The notes under the pieces are model-generated. The model was not told the origin of the DNA, did no database searches, and was given only the letters and a program-made list of their open reading frames with translations. Shown here in pieces: positions 35,649-45,996 of a DNA stretch of 64,000 nt; the first letter of the stretch is position 1; each line of letters begins with the position of its first letter. Source of the DNA: Rhizobium etli CFN 42 (GTDB lineage Bacteria > Pseudomonadota > Alphaproteobacteria > Rhizobiales > Rhizobiaceae); the NCBI RefSeq assembly GCF_000092045.1, contig NC_007761.1, positions 2,111,001 through 2,175,000 on the forward strand. The letters run 5' to 3'. The translations under genes and the position numbers were made by a program.

Positions 35649-36587
35649 ATGGCCAATATCTCAGTCCTATCGACACCGAGCGCCGCAAGGCCGGCAAGAC
35701 GAGCCGTAAACCGAAAGAGTTCAGTCGCCCACGACCGGTTGACGGTTCTATTGCTCTTCCTGCCGCCGGCGCTGCTGCTGTTCACGCTCTTCGTCATCAT
35801 GCCGATGGGCGAGGCGGCCTGGTACAGCCTCTACAAATGGAACGGCTACGGCACGCCGACCGAGTTCATCGCCCTGCGGAATTTCCAGGTGCTGTTCCGC
35901 AACGCGGCCTTCACCCAGGCGCTGGTCAATAACGGCCTGATCATCGTCATCTCGATCTGCATCCAGGTGCCGCTCGCCATCTGGCTTGCCACCATGCTCG
36001 CCCACCGCATTCCGGGCGTCGTCGGCTATCGCCTGATCTTCTTCCTGCCCTATGTGCTGGCCGATGTTGCCGCAGGCCTGATCTGGCGTTTCGTCTATGA
36101 CGGCGATTACGGCCTGTTTGCCGCCGTCTCCAACTTTTTCGGCTTCGCCAACCCGTACGTGCTCGCCGACAAGGACGTGGCGATCTACGCCGTGCTCGGC
36201 GTCATCGTCTGGAAATATTTCGGCTTTCACATGATGCTCTTCATCGCCGGCCTGCAATCGGTCGACAAGAGCGTGCTGGAGGCGGCTGAAATCGACGGCG
36301 CCACCGGCTGGCAGAAATTCCGCTACGTCACGCTGCCGCTGCTCGGCTCGACCTTGCGCCTTTCGATCTTCTTTGCCGTTGTAGGCTCGCTGCAGCTCTT
36401 CGACATGATCATGCCGCTGACCGGCGGCGGGCCGTCAAACTCGACGCAGACGATGGTCACCTTCCTCTACACTTATGGCGTCATGCGCATGCAGGTCGGC
36501 TTGGGCAGCGCCGTCGGTGTGGTGCTCTTCATCATCTGCGTGACGCTCGCCTTCGGTTACAAAAGGATCTTCATGCGCCATGACTGA
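35649..36587 (+). CDS. Sugar ABC transporter permease (MalF/UgpA-like)
   Basis: 312 aa with six transmembrane segments. The coupling motif is LEAAEIDGATGWQKFRYVTL, the EAA loop contacting the ATPase. It overlaps the second permease gene by 8 nt. The ATG at 35649 follows AGGA; the basic N-terminus is longer than the family minimum. Confidence 0.93.
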   Translation: MANISVLSTPSAARPARRAVNRKSSVAHDRLTVLLLFLPPALLLFTLFVIMPMGEAAWYSLYKWNGYGTPTEFIALRNFQVLFRNAAFTQALVNNGLIIVISICIQVPLAIWLATMLAHRIPGVVGYRLIFFLPYVLADVAAGLIWRFVYDGDYGLFAAVSNFFGFANPYVLADKDVAIYAVLGVIVWKYFGFHMMLFIAGLQSVDKSVLEAAEIDGATGWQKFRYVTLPLLGSTLRLSIFFAVVGSLQLFDMIMPLTGGGPSNSTQTMVTFLYTYGVMRMQVGLGSAVGVVLFIICVTLAFGYKRIFMRHD

Positions 36588-37428
36588 CATGAGCTCTTCC
36601 ATCCGCATGCGCGCGTCGACCCGCATCTATCTCTATGTGTCGCTGAGCCTGATTGCCGCCATCGTACTGATCCCGCTGCTGACGACGGCCCTTGGCGGCT
36701 TCAAGACGCTGGGCGACCTGCGCACCAATCCCTTCGGCCTGCCGACGGAATGGCAATGGGCGAATTATACCGACATCCTGTTCGGCGAACGCTACTGGCT
36801 GCAGATCGGCAATTCGCTGATCATCGCCGCGCTCACCGTGCTGCTGACGCTGATCGTCTCGTCGATGGCAGCCTTCGCCTTTGCCCATGTCCGCTTCTTT
36901 GGCTCGTCCTTCCTGCTCAATTATTTCCTGCTCGGCCTGATGTTTCCGGCAGCGACCGCGATCCTGCCGCTCTTCATCCGCATCCGCGATCTCGGCTTGC
37001 TGAACACCTATTGGGGCGTGGTGCTGCCACAGGTGGCCTTCGGGCTCGGCATGAGCATCCTCTTGTTCCGCAATTATTTCCGCAATCTGCCGGAGGAATT
37101 GTTTCAGGCGGCCTTCGTCGATGGTTGCGGTTATCTCAGGTTCTTCTGGCATATCTCGCTGCCGCTTTCGCGGCCGATCGTCGCCACCGTCAGCATCATT
37201 TCCTTCGTCGGCAGCTGGAACAGCTACATCCTGCCGCTGATCATGCTGAACTCGGAATCGAAATATCCCTGGCCGCTCGGCATCATGGTCTATCGCGGCG
37301 AATACGGCACGGAATGGCAGCTGGTGCTGGCCTTCATCACGCTCACCATCCTGCCGACGATTATCGTCTTCTTCGTCGCCCAGCGGCACATCATCGCCGG
37401 CTTGACAGCCGGCGCCGTCAAGTCCTGA
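36580..37428 (+). CDS. Sugar ABC transporter permease (MalG/UgpE-like)
   Basis: 282 aa, six transmembrane segments, EAA loop [20 protein letters not shown]. It overlaps the first permease gene, giving translational coupling, and is 23 nt upstream of the ATPase gene. Confidence 0.93.
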   Translation: MTDMSSSIRMRASTRIYLYVSLSLIAAIVLIPLLTTALGGFKTLGDLRTNPFGLPTEWQWANYTDILFGERYWLQIGNSLIIAALTVLLTLIVSSMAAFAFAHVRFFGSSFLLNYFLLGLMFPAATAILPLFIRIRDLGLLNTYWGVVLPQVAFGLGMSILLFRNYFRNLPEELFQAAFVDGCGYLRFFWHISLPLSRPIVATVSIISFVGSWNSYILPLIMLNSESKYPWPLGIMVYRGEYGTEWQLVLAFITLTILPTIIVFFVAQRHIIAGLTAGAVKS

Positions 37429-37451
37429 GCCGAACTATTGGAGCTGCAATC

Positions 37452-38525
37452 ATGGCATCCGTTTCACTGCACGATGTGACTAAGGCCTATGGCGCCGTCG
37501 ACGTCATCCACGGCATTTCGCTGCATGTCGAGGACGGCGAATTCGTCGCCCTCGTCGGGCCGTCCGGCTGCGGAAAATCGACGCTGCTGCGGATGATCGC
37601 CGGGCTCGAGGAGATCACCGACGGCGAGATGTCGATCGGCGGCAATGTCGTCAACGGCATGACGCCGCGCGAGCGCAATATCGCCATGGTCTTCCAGTCC
37701 TACGCGCTTTATCCGCATATGACGGTCGCCGAAAACATGGGTTTCAACCTGAAGCTTGCCGGCGTTCAGAAGCCTGAGATCGAGGCGCGCGTTGCTGAAG
37801 CCGCCCGCATGCTCGATCTCGCCCAGTTGCTCGACCGCAAGCCGGCCCAGCTTTCCGGCGGTCAGCGCCAGCGTGTCGCCATGGGCCGCGCCATCGTGCG
37901 CAATCCGGCGGTCTTCCTGTTCGACGAGCCGCTCTCCAACCTCGATGCCAAGCTCCGCGTGCAGATGCGCTCGGAGATCAAGACGCTGCACCAGAAGGTG
38001 AAAACCACTTCGATCTATGTCACCCACGACCAGATCGAAGCAATGACGCTCGCTGACCGCATCGTCGTGCTCAATCAGGGCAGGGTGGAGCAGTCGGGCA
38101 CGCCGCTCGAACTTTACAAGAAGCCGGCCAACCTCTTCGTCGCCGCCTTCATCGGTTCGCCGGCGATGAACATGCTTGAGGGTACTGTCGACGGTGAAAA
38201 CGGTGCGCCCGCCGCCCGCCTCGAAGACGGCACGGCGATTCGCATCGCACCCGACCGCAGGGTCAGGCCCGGCCAGGCCATCACCATCGGCCTTCGTCCG
38301 GAACATCTCGTTCCCGGCCTTTCAGCCGGCACACCGCTCGCCGGCCGCACCATGCTGGTCGAACCGACCGGCGCCCAGACCCATGTGGTCTTCGATCTCG
38401 CCGGCCAGCAGGTCACGGCAATCGTCGACGGCGAATACCCCGCCCGCTACGGCGCGGTGTTCGAGGCAAGCATTGCCAGTGATCAGGTGCATGTCTTCGA
38501 CCGCGGCAGCGGGGTGGCGCTGTAG
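37452..38525 (+). CDS. Sugar ABC transporter ATPase (MalK/UgpC-like)
   Basis: 357 aa from the ATG at 37452. Walker [11 protein letters not shown] loop [12 protein letters not shown], signature [16 protein letters not shown], Walker [15 protein letters not shown], switch His in [14 protein letters not shown]-terminal OB-type regulatory domain (about residues 240-357) is present, as in MalK. It completes the importer; in many rhizobia such ATPases serve several transporters. Confidence 0.93.
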   Translation: MASVSLHDVTKAYGAVDVIHGISLHVEDGEFVALVGPSGCGKSTLLRMIAGLEEITDGEMSIGGNVVNGMTPRERNIAMVFQSYALYPHMTVAENMGFNLKLAGVQKPEIEARVAEAARMLDLAQLLDRKPAQLSGGQRQRVAMGRAIVRNPAVFLFDEPLSNLDAKLRVQMRSEIKTLHQKVKTTSIYVTHDQIEAMTLADRIVVLNQGRVEQSGTPLELYKKPANLFVAAFIGSPAMNMLEGTVDGENGAPAARLEDGTAIRIAPDRRVRPGQAITIGLRPEHLVPGLSAGTPLAGRTMLVEPTGAQTHVVFDLAGQQVTAIVDGEYPARYGAVFEASIASDQVHVFDRGSGVAL

Positions 38526-38617
38526 GCGTGGTTCTCATTCAGCCCAACAACGACCGGACCGCCGGGTAAGCGCAGTCACCAAGACCTGATGAAAATGGGA
38601 CTAACTCCTCTTTCGTC

Positions 38618-38687
38618 ATGCTCGGGCTTGTCCCGAGCATCTGCCACGGGTCGATGCACAGCAGATCCTCGGCACAAGGCCGAGGAT
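38618..38687. repeat. RIME-like double palindrome
   Basis: Two palindromes, 38618-38640 (core GCTCGGG-CTTGT-CCCGAGC) and 38665-38687 (core CCTCGGC-ACAAG-GCCGAGG), are separated by about 24 nt. This matches the layout of rhizobial intergenic mosaic elements. A relative in inverted orientation lies at 60191-60265. It is between the convergent ABC ATPase and KdgD genes. Confidence 0.75.
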
Positions 38688-38779
38688 GACGTCGAGAGTG
38701 AGGAGCGAGGTCTCTCAACAAATTGAGCCGCTGGAAGAGTCTGCGGCGGCAGTGCCACCGCCGTTCCCGGTCACGGCTA

Positions 38780-39712
<933 letters not shown>

Positions 39713-39738
39713 CTATTCCTTAGGTGTTGAAAATCATG

Positions 39739-40713
39739 TCAGGCATTCTCGAGCACTTGCAGAAGTGCCGCGATGTAGCCGTAACAAAAGGCGAATGCGG
39801 TGGCGGACGGGTCCTGGCCGCTGACGGTCGGCACATGATCGGGCATCAGCATGTATTTGTAGCCGACTTCCTTGTAGATTCTGGCCGAGCGGACCATGTC
39901 CATGTCGCCCTCGTCGGGGAAGGTCTCCATGAAGGACAGCTTGCCGCCGCGGATGTTGCGGAAGTGGACGTTGAAGATCTTGCCGCGCTCTCCGAACCAG
40001 CGAATGATGTCGTCGATCTCTTCGCGGGGATTTTCAAGCATTTCGCCGACCGAACCCTGGCAGAAATTGAGGCCGTGATACGGGTTTTCGCGCATCTGCA
40101 CGAACTTCTTCAGGCCTTCCACCGTGCCGAGCACACGGGTGACGCCGCGATAGCCGGGCGGTGTATAGGGATCGTGCGGATGGCAGGCGAGGCGGACGCG
40201 ATTGCTTTCGGCGACGGGCACGACCCGTTCGAGGAAATAATCGATCCGCTCCCAGTTCTCGTCTTCGGAAAGCACCCCAGCAAGGCCGGGTGCTGCCTGC
40301 TGATCGGTCTTCTCCCAGCGGAAGCTCGCATTCATCGAGCCGCCGCGCCCCGGCTCATCCGGGGTACGGGGAATGCCGATCAGGTTGAGATTGTATTTTA
40401 CCGCCGGAATGCCGGCCTTTGCGACATTCTCGATCATTGTGCACACGGCATCGATCTGCCGATCGCGCTCGGGGCCGGCGAGCAGAATATCGGGAAAGGA
40501 GGCCTTCTCGATCGGCTGCGAGGGTAGGGGGAGCTGGATCATGTCGAGGATCAGGCCGAAGCTCTCGACCTTGTCGCGATGACGCTCGATATCGGCCAGC
40601 GTCCAGCTGCTCGGCTTGCCCGGCGGGTCGGCGCTGATATGCTTGACGCCCAATTGCGCAAAGATGCGATAATCGTCGTCATCGCGCGCCGCCACCTGTG
40701 TTCCCAGATACAT
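39739..40713 (-). CDS. Mannonate dehydratase family protein
   Basis: 324 aa from the ATG at 40713, with GAGGG upstream. UxuA-type TIM barrel: CHPHDPYTPPGYRGV, NFCQGSVGEM, NVHFRNIRGG, FPDEGDMDM and LMPDHVPTV hold the His, Cys, Asp and Glu metal-site and catalytic residues of the family. True UxuA dehydrates D-mannonate to 2-keto-3-deoxygluconate. The sequence is shorter than E. coli UxuA, and the KdgD partner suggests a different acid sugar is possible. A GntR-type palindrome lies 25-38 nt upstream. Confidence 0.85.
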   Translation of the reverse strand: MYLGTQVAARDDDDYRIFAQLGVKHISADPPGKPSSWTLADIERHRDKVESFGLILDMIQLPLPSQPIEKASFPDILLAGPERDRQIDAVCTMIENVAKAGIPAVKYNLNLIGIPRTPDEPGRGGSMNASFRWEKTDQQAAPGLAGVLSEDENWERIDYFLERVVPVAESNRVRLACHPHDPYTPPGYRGVTRVLGTVEGLKKFVQMRENPYHGLNFCQGSVGEMLENPREEIDDIIRWFGERGKIFNVHFRNIRGGKLSFMETFPDEGDMDMVRSARIYKEVGYKYMLMPDHVPTVSGQDPSATAFAFCYGYIAALLQVLENA

Positions 40714-40737
40714 CGGAGACCCTCTCAAAGTTCATCA

Positions 40738-40751
40738 ATGTCGTATGACAT
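40738..40751. promoter_or_regulatory. Probable GntR operator, uronate-gene side
   Basis: ATGTC-GTAT-GACAT, perfect in its five-base arms, lies 25-38 nt upstream of the mannonate-dehydratase-like gene and just after the GntR stop. The adjoining bases TAATATG recall the site at 41580-41592. Confidence 0.65.
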
Positions 40752-40778
40752 AATATGAATTTCTGAGAGTGTCGAGCC

Positions 40779-41489
40779 CTATTGCTGTTCGGCGAGCATG
40801 CGGTAGCGACGCTGGCTTGCCATCAGATGCGCGCGCATCGCCTGACGGGCGCGTTCCGGGTCCTGATCGGCGATCGCCGACAGAATCTCGACATGTTCGG
40901 CATAGACCTTTTGCAGGTATTCGCGATCATTGGCTTCGGGCAGGGTCGGGAACTGGCCGCGCGGAATGGCGCGTGGGCCGAAATGGCGCAGGACGTCCAC
41001 GTAAAAGCGGTTGTTGGTGGCGGCGGCGACCGCCATGTGGAAGGCGTAGTCCGCTTCCACGGTCTGCTGTCCGGTCTCGATCATGCCCGCCATTTTCCGA
41101 TTGGCCTCGCGAATCGCCGCCTCCTGCTCGGCGGTGCGGCGATAGGCGGCAATGGCTGCCGCCTCACCCTCGGTCGCCATGCGGAACTCCAGCAACTCAA
41201 GGGTTTCCGGAATACTTTTGATCTCGACCGGCGTCAGCGACATCACGGTATTTACCTTCGGGTCCGCGACGAAGACGCCTTTGCCCTGGATCGGCCGGAC
41301 GAAACCCGCCGCCCGCAAATCGGCGATGGCCTCGCGCACGACGGTGCGGCTGACGCCGAAGGTCGATTCGAGCTGGGGTTCGGTCGGCAACTGATCGCCG
41401 ACGCGCAGTTTCCCGGTTTCGATTTGCGCCCGCAGCTGATCGATGACCTGCTGCGCCAGTCTTTGCCGACCACGGCCGAGTGCTGTCAT
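40779..41489 (-). CDS. GntR family regulator, FadR/FCD subgroup
   Basis: 236 aa from the ATG at 41489 (the frame is open to 41573, into the divergent promoter). N-terminal winged helix: LRVGDQLPTEPQLESTFGVS, RTVVREAIADLRAAGFV. C-terminal FCD ligand domain includes the metal-binding type residues in DYAFHMAVAAATNN and EHVEILSAI. FCD regulators often sense uronic or other hydroxy acids. It lies between the uronate-type genes on the same strand and the divergent ABC importer, with palindromes at both promoters. Confidence 0.92.
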   Translation of the reverse strand: MTALGRGRQRLAQQVIDQLRAQIETGKLRVGDQLPTEPQLESTFGVSRTVVREAIADLRAAGFVRPIQGKGVFVADPKVNTVMSLTPVEIKSIPETLELLEFRMATEGEAAAIAAYRRTAEQEAAIREANRKMAGMIETGQQTVEADYAFHMAVAAATNNRFYVDVLRHFGPRAIPRGQFPTLPEANDREYLQKVYAEHVEILSAIADQDPERARQAMRAHLMASQRRYRMLAEQQ

Positions 41490-41579
41490 TCTTCGTTCCC
41501 CAGTTCCTTGGCTCACGTCTCCCGCTCGGCACTTGCAAATCGAATTCGACTTCGATAAATCATAATACGACATACGGGC

Positions 41580-41592
41580 GACATAATATGTC
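41580..41592. promoter_or_regulatory. Probable GntR operator, ABC importer side
   Basis: GACAT-AAT-ATGTC, with complete five-base arms, lies 29-41 nt upstream of the binding-protein ATG. A nearby CATAATACGACAT at about 41561-41573 shares the same half-sites, and the palindrome at 40738-40751 has the same GACAT/ATGTC arms in reverse order. Confidence 0.6.
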
Positions 41593-41620
41593 TCTTATAG
41601 TAATCCAGGGAGGAGTTGCA

Positions 41621-43216
41621 ATGAAGCATTTTTCTAAGAGCCTGTTCGTCGGCGTCGTCTTCGGTGCTCTGACGATCGCTGCGCCGCTCTCGTACGCCGC
41701 CACCCCGAAGGACCAGCTGGTGATCGGAACATCATTGGCGCAGGTCCTGTCGCTCGATCCGCATCAGGCGACCGAGGGCAAGGCGGTCGAGATCATGTCG
41801 AACCTTTATGACCGGCTGGTCAACAGCACGCCGGATGGCAAGATCGTGCCGCAGCTGGCCGAAAGCTGGAAGATCGACGACAAAGGCATCAGCTTCACGC
41901 TGCGTCAGGCCAATTTCGCCTCCGGCAATCCGGTGACCTCTAAAGATGTCGTCTATTCGCTGGCGCGGCTCCTGAAGCTCGACCAGGCTGCCGCCGCCAA
42001 CCTCAAGCGCGTCGGCTACGACAAGACCAATGTCGACAAGCTCGTCACCGCAGTCGATGACAAGACGGTGCGCATCGATTTTTCCGGCCAGGTGACCGCC
42101 GAGATGCTGCTCTACCGACTCGCGGCATCGACCACCAGCGTGGTCGACAGCGTCGAAGTCGAGAAGCATGTCACCGACAACGACTGGGGAAATGCCTGGA
42201 TGCGCACGCACTCCGCCGGCTCCGGTCCGTTCACCCTGAACCGCTGGTCTCCGAACGAACTTGTCATTCTCGACGCCAACAAGGATTACGTCACCGGCGC
42301 TCCGAAGATGAAGCGCGTTATCGTCCGCCATGTCCCGGAAAGCCAGGTCGAGCGGCTGATGCTGGAGCACGGCGACATCGATATCGCCAGCGCACTGACC
42401 GCCGCCGATCTCGCCACCTTCAAGGACAAGCAGGGCTTTACCATTCAGCGTATTCCGACAGGCGGCTTCTATGTGCTGTCGATGAATGCCGGTAACCAGT
42501 ACCTGTCCAATCCCAAGGTCCGCGAGGCGATTGCCTATGGCATCGACTATAAGGGCATCGAGAAGACGATCATGGGGCCCTACGGGCGGGCGAGAAACGT
42601 CCCGGTTCCGGAGAATTTCGAATCTGCGATCCCGAACCCCGACTGGAATCTCGATGTCGAAAAGTCCAAGCAGCTGTTGGCCGAAGCAGGGTTCAAGGAC
42701 GGCTTCTCGCTGACGCTGAAGACGATCGCGCAGACGCCGCGCATCGATCTTGCCACGGCCATCCAGGCATCGCTCGCTCAGGTCGGCATCAAGATCGACA
42801 TCCAGCAGGGCAACGGCTCGGAAATCATCGCCGCTCATCGCGCCAGGGATTTCGATCTGCTGATCCCGCAGACCAGCGCCTACATGCCGAACGTGCTCGG
42901 CTCGATGGAGCAGTTCTCCTCCAATCCCGACAACTCGAAGGAAGCCAACAACGCCGGTAACTTCGTCTGGCGCTCGGCCTGGGACATTCCCGAACTCACG
43001 GCGCTGACGGCCAAGGCTTCGATGGAGCCGGACGCCAAGAAGCGCGGCGAACTCTATGTCGAGATGCAGAAGATGTTCGTCGAGCAGAAGCCGGCGGTGC
43101 TGCCGATGTTCGAGCGTTTCGAGCCGATCGTCCTGTCGAGCAAGGTTGAGGGCTATGTCGGGCATCCGACCCAGCTGACGCGCCTCGAGAACGTCACGAA
43201 GACTGAAGCCCAGTAA
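41621..43216 (+). CDS. ABC transporter substrate-binding protein, peptide/oligosaccharide type (family 5)
   Basis: 531 aa from the ATG at 41621 after GGGAGGAG; the frame is open farther upstream, across the operator region. Signal peptide with cleavage after PLSYA. Family 5 features: VLSLDPHQATEGKAVEIMSNLYDRL at the N-terminus (in part), SAGSGPFTLNRW, FYVLSMNAGNQYLSNPKVRE and AIAYGIDYKGI. Relatives bind peptides, opines or oligosaccharides. Its GntR neighbour and uronate-type genes suggest an acidic oligosaccharide. Confidence 0.92.
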   Translation: MKHFSKSLFVGVVFGALTIAAPLSYAATPKDQLVIGTSLAQVLSLDPHQATEGKAVEIMSNLYDRLVNSTPDGKIVPQLAESWKIDDKGISFTLRQANFASGNPVTSKDVVYSLARLLKLDQAAAANLKRVGYDKTNVDKLVTAVDDKTVRIDFSGQVTAEMLLYRLAASTTSVVDSVEVEKHVTDNDWGNAWMRTHSAGSGPFTLNRWSPNELVILDANKDYVTGAPKMKRVIVRHVPESQVERLMLEHGDIDIASALTAADLATFKDKQGFTIQRIPTGGFYVLSMNAGNQYLSNPKVREAIAYGIDYKGIEKTIMGPYGRARNVPVPENFESAIPNPDWNLDVEKSKQLLAEAGFKDGFSLTLKTIAQTPRIDLATAIQASLAQVGIKIDIQQGNGSEIIAAHRARDFDLLIPQTSAYMPNVLGSMEQFSSNPDNSKEANNAGNFVWRSAWDIPELTALTAKASMEPDAKKRGELYVEMQKMFVEQKPAVLPMFERFEPIVLSSKVEGYVGHPTQLTRLENVTKTEAQ

Positions 43217-43236
43217 TACTCCCGAGGCAACCGATC

Positions 43237-44265
43237 ATGAAGGAACTCTCTGTAGCCGAATTTGGCCGACGCCTGGCGCATCTGCTCGTCAGCCTGTTCA
43301 TCCTCCTCTGTGTGACCTTCGTGATCGGCCGCGTCCTTCCCACGGATCCCGTCGGCGCGATCGTCGGCGAGCTTGCCGATCCCGCCGCCTATGCGGCGAT
43401 GCGGACGCGTCTGGGGCTCGATCTGCCGATCTATCAGCAGTTCTTGCTCTATCTGAACGGGCTCGCCCATGGTGATTTCGGCACGGCCGTACTCACCGGC
43501 AATCCCGTCTCCTCGGACCTCGCTCAGGCCTTTCCGGCGACATTCGAACTGGCCACACTTGCCGTGATCATTTCGACTTTCGTGGGCGTGCCGCTCGGCC
43601 TGGTCGCGGCGCTGTTTCGCGACAGCGTGATCGACAAGGTCGCGCGCGTGGTCGCCCTGGTCGGTCATTCGATCCCGGTTTTCTGGTTCGGCATCGTCGG
43701 GCTCGTCATCTTTTATGCCGGCCTGAACTGGGTCGGCGGCCCGGGCAGGATCGATGTGTTTTACGAAGGTCTCGTCACTCCGCAAACTGGGCTGCTGTTG
43801 GTCGACAGCCTCCTGCAGGGCGAGACGGAAATCTTCTGGAACGCGCTCGGCCATATCATCCTTCCGGCCATCATCCTCGCCTATGCCGCGATGGCCTACA
43901 TCACCCGCATGACCCGCAGCTTCACGCTGGAGCAGTTGAGTCAGGATTACGTCATTGCGGCCCGCGCCAAGGGTGTGAGCCCCTTCGGCACGATCTGGCG
44001 CCATGTCCTGCCGAACATCGCCGTGCAGCTGATCACCATCCTGGCCATTTCCTATGGCGGATTGCTCGAAGGCGCCGTCGTGACCGAGATCGTCTTTTCC
44101 TGGCCGGGCATCGGCCAATACATGACGAATGCGCTGATGATCGGCGACATGAACGCCATCGTGGCCGGCACCATCATTGTGGGATTCATTTTCATGCTGT
44201 TGAACTTCCTCGCCGACGTCGCCTACGCGACATTCGATCCGCGCATGCGGGAGGCGGCCCAATGA
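43237..44265 (+). CDS. ABC transporter permease (DppB-like)
   Basis: 342 aa, about six transmembrane segments, with the DppB-type N-terminal LPTDPVGAIVGELADP region and the coupling loop ARAKGVSPFGTIWRHVLPN. It overlaps the second permease gene by 4 nt (ATGA). Confidence 0.93.
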   Translation: MKELSVAEFGRRLAHLLVSLFILLCVTFVIGRVLPTDPVGAIVGELADPAAYAAMRTRLGLDLPIYQQFLLYLNGLAHGDFGTAVLTGNPVSSDLAQAFPATFELATLAVIISTFVGVPLGLVAALFRDSVIDKVARVVALVGHSIPVFWFGIVGLVIFYAGLNWVGGPGRIDVFYEGLVTPQTGLLLVDSLLQGETEIFWNALGHIILPAIILAYAAMAYITRMTRSFTLEQLSQDYVIAARAKGVSPFGTIWRHVLPNIAVQLITILAISYGGLLEGAVVTEIVFSWPGIGQYMTNALMIGDMNAIVAGTIIVGFIFMLLNFLADVAYATFDPRMREAAQ

Positions 44266-45164
44266 GCGATGTTATTCACAGCGACATCCGGATTCGCCCT
44301 CCGAGCGTGCCAAGCCGCATGGCGGCGTCGTTTGCGCGGGCCGGCCGCAAACTGGCTGCCGAGCCGCTTGGCCTTGCCGGTTTTCTCATCCTCGGTCTGC
44401 TTTGCCTGATCGCGATCTTCGCGCCGCTGCTGGCGCCTTACGATCCGGTCATCCAATCGCTCGGGGACGCCCTGCAGCCCCCGAGTCTGGCGCATCCGGC
44501 CGGCACGGACGAGTTCGGTCGCGATATTCTGAGCCGCCTCATCTTCGGCACACGCATCACCATCCAGACCGTGCTATCGATTTCGTTGATCGTCGGGCCG
44601 ATCGGTCTTTTGATCGGGGTAGTCGCGGGCTTCTTCGGCGGACGCATCGATGCGCTGCTGATGCGCGCCACCGATATCGTTCTTTCTTTCCCGTCGCTGA
44701 TCCTGGCGCTTGCTTTTGCTGCGGCGCTCGGCGCCGGCTTGATCACCGCGATCATCGCGATCTCACTCACCGCTTGGCCACCGATCGCCCGGCTGGCGCG
44801 CGCCGAGGCTCTGGTCGTCAGAAACGCCGACTATGTTGTGGCCGCCCGTCTCTATGGCGCCTCGCCGATCCGCATTCTTCTCCTTTATATCGCCCCCATG
44901 TGCATTCCCTCGGTGATCGTCCGCCTGACCCTCAACATGGCCGGCATCATTCTGACGGCGGCTTCGCTCGGATTTCTCGGGCTTGGCGCCCAGCCGCCTG
45001 CGCCGGAATGGGGCGCGATGATCTCCAACGGCCGCAAGTTCATGCTCGATTATTGGTGGGTCGCGGTCATGCCGGGGATCGCCATCCTGCTGACGAGCCT
45101 TGCCTTCAACATCGCCGGAGATGCTCTGCGCGACATTCTGGATCCCCGCCATGCAAGATCGTGA
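44262..45164 (+). CDS. ABC transporter permease (DppC-like)
   Basis: 300 aa, about six transmembrane segments. DppC hallmarks: LAPYDP, HPAGTDEFGRDILSRLIFGT and the coupling motif NADYVVAARLYGASPIRILL. It overlaps the DppB-like gene at its start and the ATPase gene at its end. Confidence 0.93.
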   Translation: MSDVIHSDIRIRPPSVPSRMAASFARAGRKLAAEPLGLAGFLILGLLCLIAIFAPLLAPYDPVIQSLGDALQPPSLAHPAGTDEFGRDILSRLIFGTRITIQTVLSISLIVGPIGLLIGVVAGFFGGRIDALLMRATDIVLSFPSLILALAFAAALGAGLITAIIAISLTAWPPIARLARAEALVVRNADYVVAARLYGASPIRILLLYIAPMCIPSVIVRLTLNMAGIILTAASLGFLGLGAQPPAPEWGAMISNGRKFMLDYWWVAVMPGIAILLTSLAFNIAGDALRDILDPRHARS

Positions 45165-45996
45165 TCTCCAGCCCGTTCTTTCCGTCGAGGCGCTGAATGT
45201 CCGGTTCGGCCGAGGCGCCGTGCCCGCCGTCTCCAATGTCAGTTTCGATGTCGGCCGCGAACGTGTCGGGATCGTCGGGGAATCCGGTTCCGGCAAATCG
45301 ACGACTGGACGGGCGATCATGCGCCTTTTGCCGCCGGCGGCGATCGTTTCTGCCGAGCGCATGGATCTCGCCGGCAGTCCGCTTTTGGCAAAGAGCGAGC
45401 GCCAGATGGGGGCACTGCGCGGCAAGGACATTGCGCTGATCATGCAGGACCCTCGCTATTCCCTGAATCCGGTGCTGTCGATTGGCAAGCAGATCGCCGA
45501 GGCCGCCCGCCTTCATCTCGGCCTGCGTGGCAACCAGGCGCAGGATGCGGTTCGCGCCATGCTGGAGCGCGTGCGCATCAGCGATCCGGACCGGGTGATG
45601 GCGCTCTATCCCCACCAGATATCCGGCGGCATGGGGCAGCGCGTAATGATTGCCATGATGCTCTTGGCGCGGCCGAAGCTCGTCATCGCCGACGAACCGA
45701 CCTCGGCGCTCGATGTCAGCGTGAGGAAGGACGTGCTGCTGCTGCTCGATGAGCTTGTGCGCGAGAACAATTCGGGCCTGCTTCTGATCAGCCACGACAT
45801 CCGCATGGTCGCGGCCTTCTGCGAACGCATCATCGTCATGTATGCCGGCCGGATCGTCGAAACCCTGACCCGTCTCGAAGAGGCCCGCCATCCCTATACC
45901 CGCGGCCTGATAGCGGCGCTGCCCGACCCGAAGAGCCCGGTGCGCCGGCTCGCGGTTCTCGACCGGGCGAGACTCGATCTGGAGGCGGTGCAATGA
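45151..45996 (+). CDS. ABC transporter ATPase (DppD-like)
   Basis: 281 aa from the ATG at 45151, which lies inside the end of the DppC-like gene; the frame is open from 45100. Walker A GESGSGKST, signature ISGGMGQRVMIAMML, Walker B LVIADEPTSALDVSV, switch His in ISHDIRMV. The C-terminus holds RHPYTRGLIAALPDP, a DppD/F hallmark. It is shorter than DppD, lacking part of the usual C-terminal cluster region. It overlaps the next gene by 4 nt. Confidence 0.92.
   Translation: MQDRDLQPVLSVEALNVRFGRGAVPAVSNVSFDVGRERVGIVGESGSGKSTTGRAIMRLLPPAAIVSAERMDLAGSPLLAKSERQMGALRGKDIALIMQDPRYSLNPVLSIGKQIAEAARLHLGLRGNQAQDAVRAMLERVRISDPDRVMALYPHQISGGMGQRVMIAMMLLARPKLVIADEPTSALDVSVRKDVLLLLDELVRENNSGLLLISHDIRMVAAFCERIIVMYAGRIVETLTRLEEARHPYTRGLIAALPDPKSPVRRLAVLDRARLDLEAVQ

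Noticed and set aside
38618-38687. CRISPR-like or phage-type repeat
   Set aside because: Only two unlike palindromes with no regular repeat-spacer array; matches a dispersed intergenic repeat instead.
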